Shown here one piece after another: positions 14,412 to 17,736 of a stretch of DNA of 17,736 nucleotides. The notes under the pieces were generated by a model. The model ran no database searches. It was not told where the DNA came from and saw nothing but the letters and a program-made list of their open reading frames with translations. Each line of letters begins with the position of its first letter. Positions within the stretch are counted from its first letter, which is position 1. The position numbers were made by a program, and so were the translations under genes. The stretch is taken from positions 5,923 to 23,658 of the forward strand of contig DLDC01000039.1 in the NCBI GenBank assembly GCA_002480935.1, given 5' to 3'. The stretch is from Prevotella sp. UBA7782 (lineage in GTDB: Bacteria; Bacteroidota; Bacteroidia; Bacteroidales; Bacteroidaceae).

Positions 14412-17169
14412 TGACTTTCTCACCGTTAAGAATATAGAATCCGGCGGGCAGCGCATCGAAGTTGTTGGCCGTGCCCACGATGTTGCCTTGCGCGTTATAT
14501 ACCCATTGGCATGAGTGATGAGCCTTATCGGCCTGCAAGCCCGTTATTCTGGTGGGAGCAGGATGCTCGTAAGTGTACTTCACCGTGCCGCCTTCAGCCA
14601 CATTGAGCGTACCGCGCAGACGGATATCGGCAGAACTTGCGCCTATCATTACGTCTACGTTACCCCTCTCAACATCAAATGTCTTGCTGCCATCAGCCGG
14701 ATTGTAATGAGCCAGCTCGTCGTAAGGCAGGCTGAGCGTAACCACCTTCTCTTCGCCGGGAGCCAGTGTTATGCGCTCAAAGCCTTTCAGCTGTTGCTTC
14801 TGTCTGCCCAAAGTGCCGTTGGTGTGTATGTAGAGCTGAGCCGTCTCGGCGCCCGCCTTGCTGCCTGTATTCTTCACCTTGAAGGTGATGTGGGCCGTAT
14901 CGCCCTTCTTCAGCGCCTGTGGCGTGATGGTGAGGTCGCTATATTGATAGGTGGTATATGATAATCCGTAGCCAAAGGGATAGAGAGGCGTTTTGTCATA
15001 ATACATATAAGTGTACTTGGCACTGTCGATGTTGTAAGCCAGCATGTTGTCGGGCAGGTCGCTCTGAGCGTTATACCACGTGGTGGTGAGCTTGCCAGAG
15101 GGATTATAGTCGCCGTAGAGCACATCGGCAATGGCCTGTCCCTGAGCCTGACCGCCATACCATGCCTCCATGATGGCAGGCACATGCTGCTTGGCCCACG
15201 CTATGTCGAGTGACGAACAGCTCTCTAACACAACGGCCATATTGGGGTTTACGGCATATACTTGTTCCATAAGCTCTTGCTGATGGCCCGGTAATGCGAG
15301 TGAAGAGCGGTCGTTGCCCTCGTCGCTCACATCGAGGTTAGTGCCCAGCACCATGACCACAACGTCGGCTTTTTGTGCTACCTTCTTGGCAGTCTCGATG
15401 TCGAGGTTCACGTTGCCCGTCACATTACAGCCTTTGGCAAAGTATAATGGGCCTGTGGTTTGCAGTGGATCGGGGTCGTTGGGGTTATAGAACTTGAACC
15501 AATCCATATTGGCTCCGTACTTATTACCTGTGAAGGTGAACTTCATGTATAAGGTGTGCGTGCCCTTGAATAGGGTAGGGTCTACATCAACAATGGAAGA
15601 AGCATACTTGCTCCAGTTGCCTGTAGGCTGCAAGGTGACGGTAGCTTCGGGGCTGTCGTCGAGCGAATCTACATATACTTCCATCACTGTGGGATTGTTG
15701 TTCTTGGCTCCTGAGCACACCTCCAGCTTGGTGCAGCCCGTACCTAAGTTTACGTTGTTGTAAGAAAGCCAGTCACCGTTGTATATGTAACCGATGTTTC
15801 CGGCAGATCCGTTGGCCTCATGGGTGAGCCGTTTATTGCCGCTCAGCACATTCTGGTCGTCGTTATCCTCAAACTGTATGGTGCCATCATTTACCGTTAC
15901 GTCCATCTTTTGTGCGATGCCTTGCAGGGGTGTGGTGATGGCAGAGGGCGATCCGCTGTAGCCACCCAGCATGATGGTGTTGCCCAAAGGGCCTATCACG
16001 GCCACCTTCTTATCCTTGGTGAGAGGCAGAAAGTTGGCTTCGTTCTTCAGAAGAACGATGGATTCTTGTGCCGCCTTGCGTGCCAGTTGTTGGTGAGCCT
16101 GGCAGTTGAGCAGGCTGTCAGGGGTCTGCGACCAGTCTACATCGGCCTTGCTGTCGAATTCGCCCACGGAGAAGCGCGCCTCAAGCACTCGGGTCAGCGC
16201 CGTGTCTATCTGTGCCTCGGTGAGGTAACCCTTCTCTATGGCCTCCTTGCAATATTGTTGGAAGGTGGAACCACAGTTGAGATCCTCGCCGTTGGTGATG
16301 GCTATGCCACTGGCTTCAGCCGCCGTGGCCACAAAGTGATGCTTGTTATAGATGTCGTCTATGGCGCCGCAGTCGCTCGTAACAAAGCCGCTGAAGCCCC
16401 ACTCATCGCGCAGAATGTTGTTGAGCAAGATGCCGTTGGCGCAGCAGGGTGTGCCGTTCAGCCTGTTGTAAGCACTCATGATGGATCGCACGTTGGCCTC
16501 TTTCACCACGCGTTCGAAGGCTGGCAGATAGTATTCGCGAAGGTTAGTCTCGCTCACATCCGATGATGTGTTGTGCCTGCCCTTCTCATAATTGTTGGCA
16601 GCAAAGTGCTTGGCGGTGGCTATCGTCTTGTAATACTTGTGCTGTTGGCCATCTTCTCCCTGCATGCCTTTGACGTAGGCAATGGCCAGCTCAGCGGTGA
16701 GAAAGGGGTCTTCGCCATAGTTTTCCTCGTCACGACCCCATCTTGGGTCGCGGCTCATATTGATGGTTGGACACCAATATATCAGTCCTTTCTTCTTGGT
16801 ATTGTTATATACGCGTGCCTCATCGCTCGTAGCCCAGGCACAATCGTAGATGAGCTGACGGTCCCAAGAGGCTGACATGCCTTTTGATTCGGGAAAAGAG
16901 GTGGCCAATCCGGAGCGTGCTATACCGTGAAGTGCCTCGTTCCAATAGTTGTAAGCTGGCAGATTGATGCCGTCGCGTACCACGGCGTCGGTGCTATGTC
17001 CTATCTGATTGATCTTCTCATCAAGGGTTAGAAGTGACACAAGGTTCTTGGCGCGCTCGTGAAAGCTGAGTGCCGGGTTCTGATAAGGATAGGTCTGCGC
17101 CCGTAAGTCTGTTTGGCCCAGGGATAGCAATGCCACGCAGGCTGCCATGAAAGTAATGCTTCGTTTCAT
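14395..17169 (-). CDS. Glycoside hydrolase family 3 (beta-xylosidase-like) with inserted CBM6 and sorting-like tail
   Basis: A 924-residue exported exo-glycosidase that would release single sugars, probably xylose or glucose, from beta-linked chains with retention. A signal peptide (1 to about 25) precedes the catalytic barrel (about 30-340). The barrel has WNEALHG at 76-82, KHFAANN at 187-193 and nucleophile Asp266 in VTSDC. The Cys after the nucleophile and WNEALHG resemble beta-xylosidase/arabinosidase members more than beta-glucosidases, which usually have SDW. The second domain (about 360-740) is split by a CBM6 module (about 430-563, with GYIYNGDWLSY and NMDWFKFYNP). The probable acid/base is Glu617 in SDEGNDR. 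An Fn3-like domain follows (759-858). The last 50 residues end AGFYILNGEKVIKQNH, like the sorting tail of the modular surface protein in this window, so type IX export is possible. The promoter region carries AraC-type direct repeats, and the terminator lies inside the convergent regulator gene. The substrate is inferred only. Confidence 0.93.
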   Translation of the reverse strand: MKRSITFMAACVALLSLGQTDLRAQTYPYQNPALSFHERAKNLVSLLTLDEKINQIGHSTDAVVRDGINLPAYNYWNEALHGIARSGLATSFPESKGMSASWDRQLIYDCAWATSDEARVYNNTKKKGLIYWCPTINMSRDPRWGRDEENYGEDPFLTAELAIAYVKGMQGEDGQQHKYYKTIATAKHFAANNYEKGRHNTSSDVSETNLREYYLPAFERVVKEANVRSIMSAYNRLNGTPCCANGILLNNILRDEWGFSGFVTSDCGAIDDIYNKHHFVATAAEASGIAITNGEDLNCGSTFQQYCKEAIEKGYLTEAQIDTALTRVLEARFSVGEFDSKADVDWSQTPDSLLNCQAHQQLARKAAQESIVLLKNEANFLPLTKDKKVAVIGPLGNTIMLGGYSGSPSAITTPLQGIAQKMDVTVNDGTIQFEDNDDQNVLSGNKRLTHEANGSAGNIGYIYNGDWLSYNNVNLGTGCTKLEVCSGAKNNNPTVMEVYVDSLDDSPEATVTLQPTGNWSKYASSIVDVDPTLFKGTHTLYMKFTFTGNKYGANMDWFKFYNPNDPDPLQTTGPLYFAKGCNVTGNVNLDIETAKKVAQKADVVVMVLGTNLDVSDEGNDRSSLALPGHQQELMEQVYAVNPNMAVVLESCSSLDIAWAKQHVPAIMEAWYGGQAQGQAIADVLYGDYNPSGKLTTTWYNAQSDLPDNMLAYNIDSAKYTYMYYDKTPLYPFGYGLSYTTYQYSDLTITPQALKKGDTAHITFKVKNTGSKAGAETAQLYIHTNGTLGRQKQQLKGFERITLAPGEEKVVTLSLPYDELAHYNPADGSKTFDVERGNVDVMIGASSADIRLRGTLNVAEGGTVKYTYEHPAPTRITGLQADKAHHSCQWVYNAQGNIVGTANNFDALPAGFYILNGEKVIKQNH

Positions 17170-17291
17170 AGTTTAAGCTGTTTCTTGGTTGTTAATATAT
17201 AGATTTCAGATTATATCAGCGTTTGTTTCCTGGTTTGTCCCGCCGCCTTCTCCCTTCTTGCGATAACGTGGTGACAGCTAAAAGACTGGTG

Positions 17292-17299
17292 CAAAAGTA
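17292..17299 (-). promoter_or_regulatory. Probable -7 box of the GH3 promoter, lacking a -33 box
   Basis: On the minus strand TACTTTTG fits TAnnTTTG and would give a leader of about 118 nt to the ATG at 17169. No TTTG is found 19-21 bp upstream; those bases are occupied by the first of the two 12-bp direct repeats. A missing -33 with an adjacent operator is what an activator-dependent promoter looks like. This region with the neighbouring repeats fills the 397-bp gap 17170-17566, in which I see no gene. Confidence 0.5.
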
Positions 17300-17319
17300 G
17301 GGAAATAGGCAAAAGAGGG

Positions 17320-17352
17320 GGTGGATTATTCAGTTGAAAAGGTGGATTTTTC
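17320..17352. promoter_or_regulatory. Candidate AraC-type operator: two 12-bp direct repeats 21 bp apart
   Basis: GGTGGATTATTC (17320-17331) and GGTGGATTTTTC (17341-17352) are identical at 11 of 12 positions, and their starts are exactly 21 bp apart, two helical turns. A degenerate GGTGATT copy starts at 17362, again 21 bp on. Dimeric AraC proteins classically bind two direct half-sites with this spacing. Relative to the GH3 start point the sites centre near -39 and -60, placing the first over the missing -33 element. The AraC-domain regulator next to GH3 is the obvious candidate to bind here (inference). Confidence 0.6.
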
Positions 17353-17376
17353 GTATTTGATGGTGATTGGATGGCT

Positions 17377-17406
17377 TTTTTGCCCGTGGAAGGCTCTTTT
17401 TGCCCG
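17377..17406. repeat. 10-bp direct repeat with 20-bp spacing upstream of GH3
   Basis: TTTTTGCCCG occurs at 17377-17386 and again at 17397-17406, both preceded within a few bases by GGCT. A related inverted sequence (CCTCTTTTGCC on the minus strand) lies at 17309-17319. It may be an additional protein-binding site between the GH3 and DUF3737 promoters. Confidence 0.4.
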
Positions 17407-17525
17407 AGCATAAGTAGAAGGATCAGTCAGGCAGAAGAGTTCTTTCAAGGCGCGATATTCGTAAGAGAGTGAGTATGGTTTTATAATTCCGCAATTAGGG
17501 TAAGTGGTGTTTGGTATGATTTTTG

Positions 17526-17533
17526 TATCTTTG
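17526..17533 (+). promoter_or_regulatory. -7 box of the DUF3737-like gene
   Basis: TATCTTTG matches TAnnTTTG. A TTTG at 17510-17513 is only 12 bp away, so the -33 element is weak or displaced. The transcript would start near 17539, about 28 nt before the ATG at 17567. Confidence 0.6.
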
Positions 17534-17566
17534 CAGACATTAAAATAAATACAAATAAGTAAGGAA

Positions 17567-17736
17567 ATGGACAGAATACACGACTTGACCTTTGGTGGTG
17601 AGAGGCCACTCTTCGGCGCTCACGATGTGTTGCTAGACAATATTACGATAACAGATGGTGAGTCTGGCATCAAATGCTGCCACGACATAGAGTGTCGCGA
17701 CAGTAAGTTTTATGGCAAATATCCCTGGTGGCATGT
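17567..17736 (+). CDS. DUF3737-like protein, 5' part only
   Basis: Only the first 56 codons are in the window, starting at an ATG preceded by an A-rich leader and AAGGAA. The visible pattern fits my memory of the DUF3737 family: an early GGERPLFGAHD motif (10-20), then a DGESGIK motif (31-37), a run of short strands with the spacing of a right-handed beta-helix, and a KYPWWH motif near 51-56. Related proteins carry similar GER-LF, GES-LK and KYP-W motifs. No signal peptide is visible. Members are sometimes called hydrolase-like or pectate-lyase-fold proteins, but their activity is not established. The gene is divergent from GH3 and shares its 397-bp upstream region, so shared regulation is possible. 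The rest of the protein lies beyond the window. Confidence 0.75.
   Translation, partial: MDRIHDLTFGGERPLFGAHDVLLDNITITDGESGIKCCHDIECRDSKFYGKYPWWH

Noticed and set aside
1..17736. tRNA, rRNA, CRISPR arrays, insertion sequences, attachment sites
   Set aside because: Nothing in the intergenic stretches reads as a cloverleaf, regular spacer array, transposase or terminal inverted repeats.

Overview
The window looks like a chromosomal segment of a Bacteroidales bacterium, most likely Prevotella or a close relative. Three things point there: promoters of the Bacteroidetes form (TTTG about 20 bp upstream of TAnnTTTG), C-terminal tails of the type IX secretion kind on exported proteins, and a regulator built from the sensor half of a Bacteroidetes hybrid two-component system (HTCS). 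There are nine protein-coding genes, two of them cut by the window edges. I see no rRNA, tRNA, CRISPR array, transposase or integrase.

Left part (1-2660): the 3' end of an outer-membrane beta-barrel gene and its terminator, then ftsH, a membrane AAA+ zinc protease. A near-perfect hairpin separates ftsH from the convergent gene that follows.

Middle part, all on the minus strand (2659-10769): in order of transcription, priA (replication-restart helicase), a secreted family 28 glycoside hydrolase 26 bp downstream, a patatin-like phospholipase 71 bp after that, a strong hairpin, and then a separately promoted 1020-residue modular surface protein. That protein has choice-of-anchor-J, Fn3 and CARDB-like modules and a type IX sorting tail. 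priA has a textbook promoter so close to its ATG that the mRNA should be almost leaderless.

Right part (10770-17736): a carbohydrate-type regulatory module. A 525-bp intergenic region holds five degenerate units of exactly 22 bp with phased A- and T-tracts, followed by a perfect-consensus promoter. The promoter drives a 1038-residue protein with a signal peptide, two-component-regulator propeller, Y_Y_Y domain, one membrane helix and an AraC-type HTH. The histidine kinase and receiver of a normal HTCS are missing. Tail to tail with it, overlapping by 17 bp, is a beta-xylosidase-like GH3 enzyme with an inserted CBM6. Its terminator lies inside the AraC-domain codons of the regulator. Upstream of the GH3 gene are two 12-bp direct repeats spaced exactly 21 bp, the geometry expected for an AraC-type dimer, placed next to a promoter with no recognisable -33 box. 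The window ends inside a divergent DUF3737-like gene.

Working model (inference): the membrane-tethered regulator senses a glycan fragment in the periplasm and activates the GH3 gene through the 21-bp repeats without a phosphorelay. The GH3 enzyme, and possibly the nearby GH28, would process plant cell-wall glycans. No SusC/SusD pair is visible, so this is not a complete polysaccharide utilization locus within the window.
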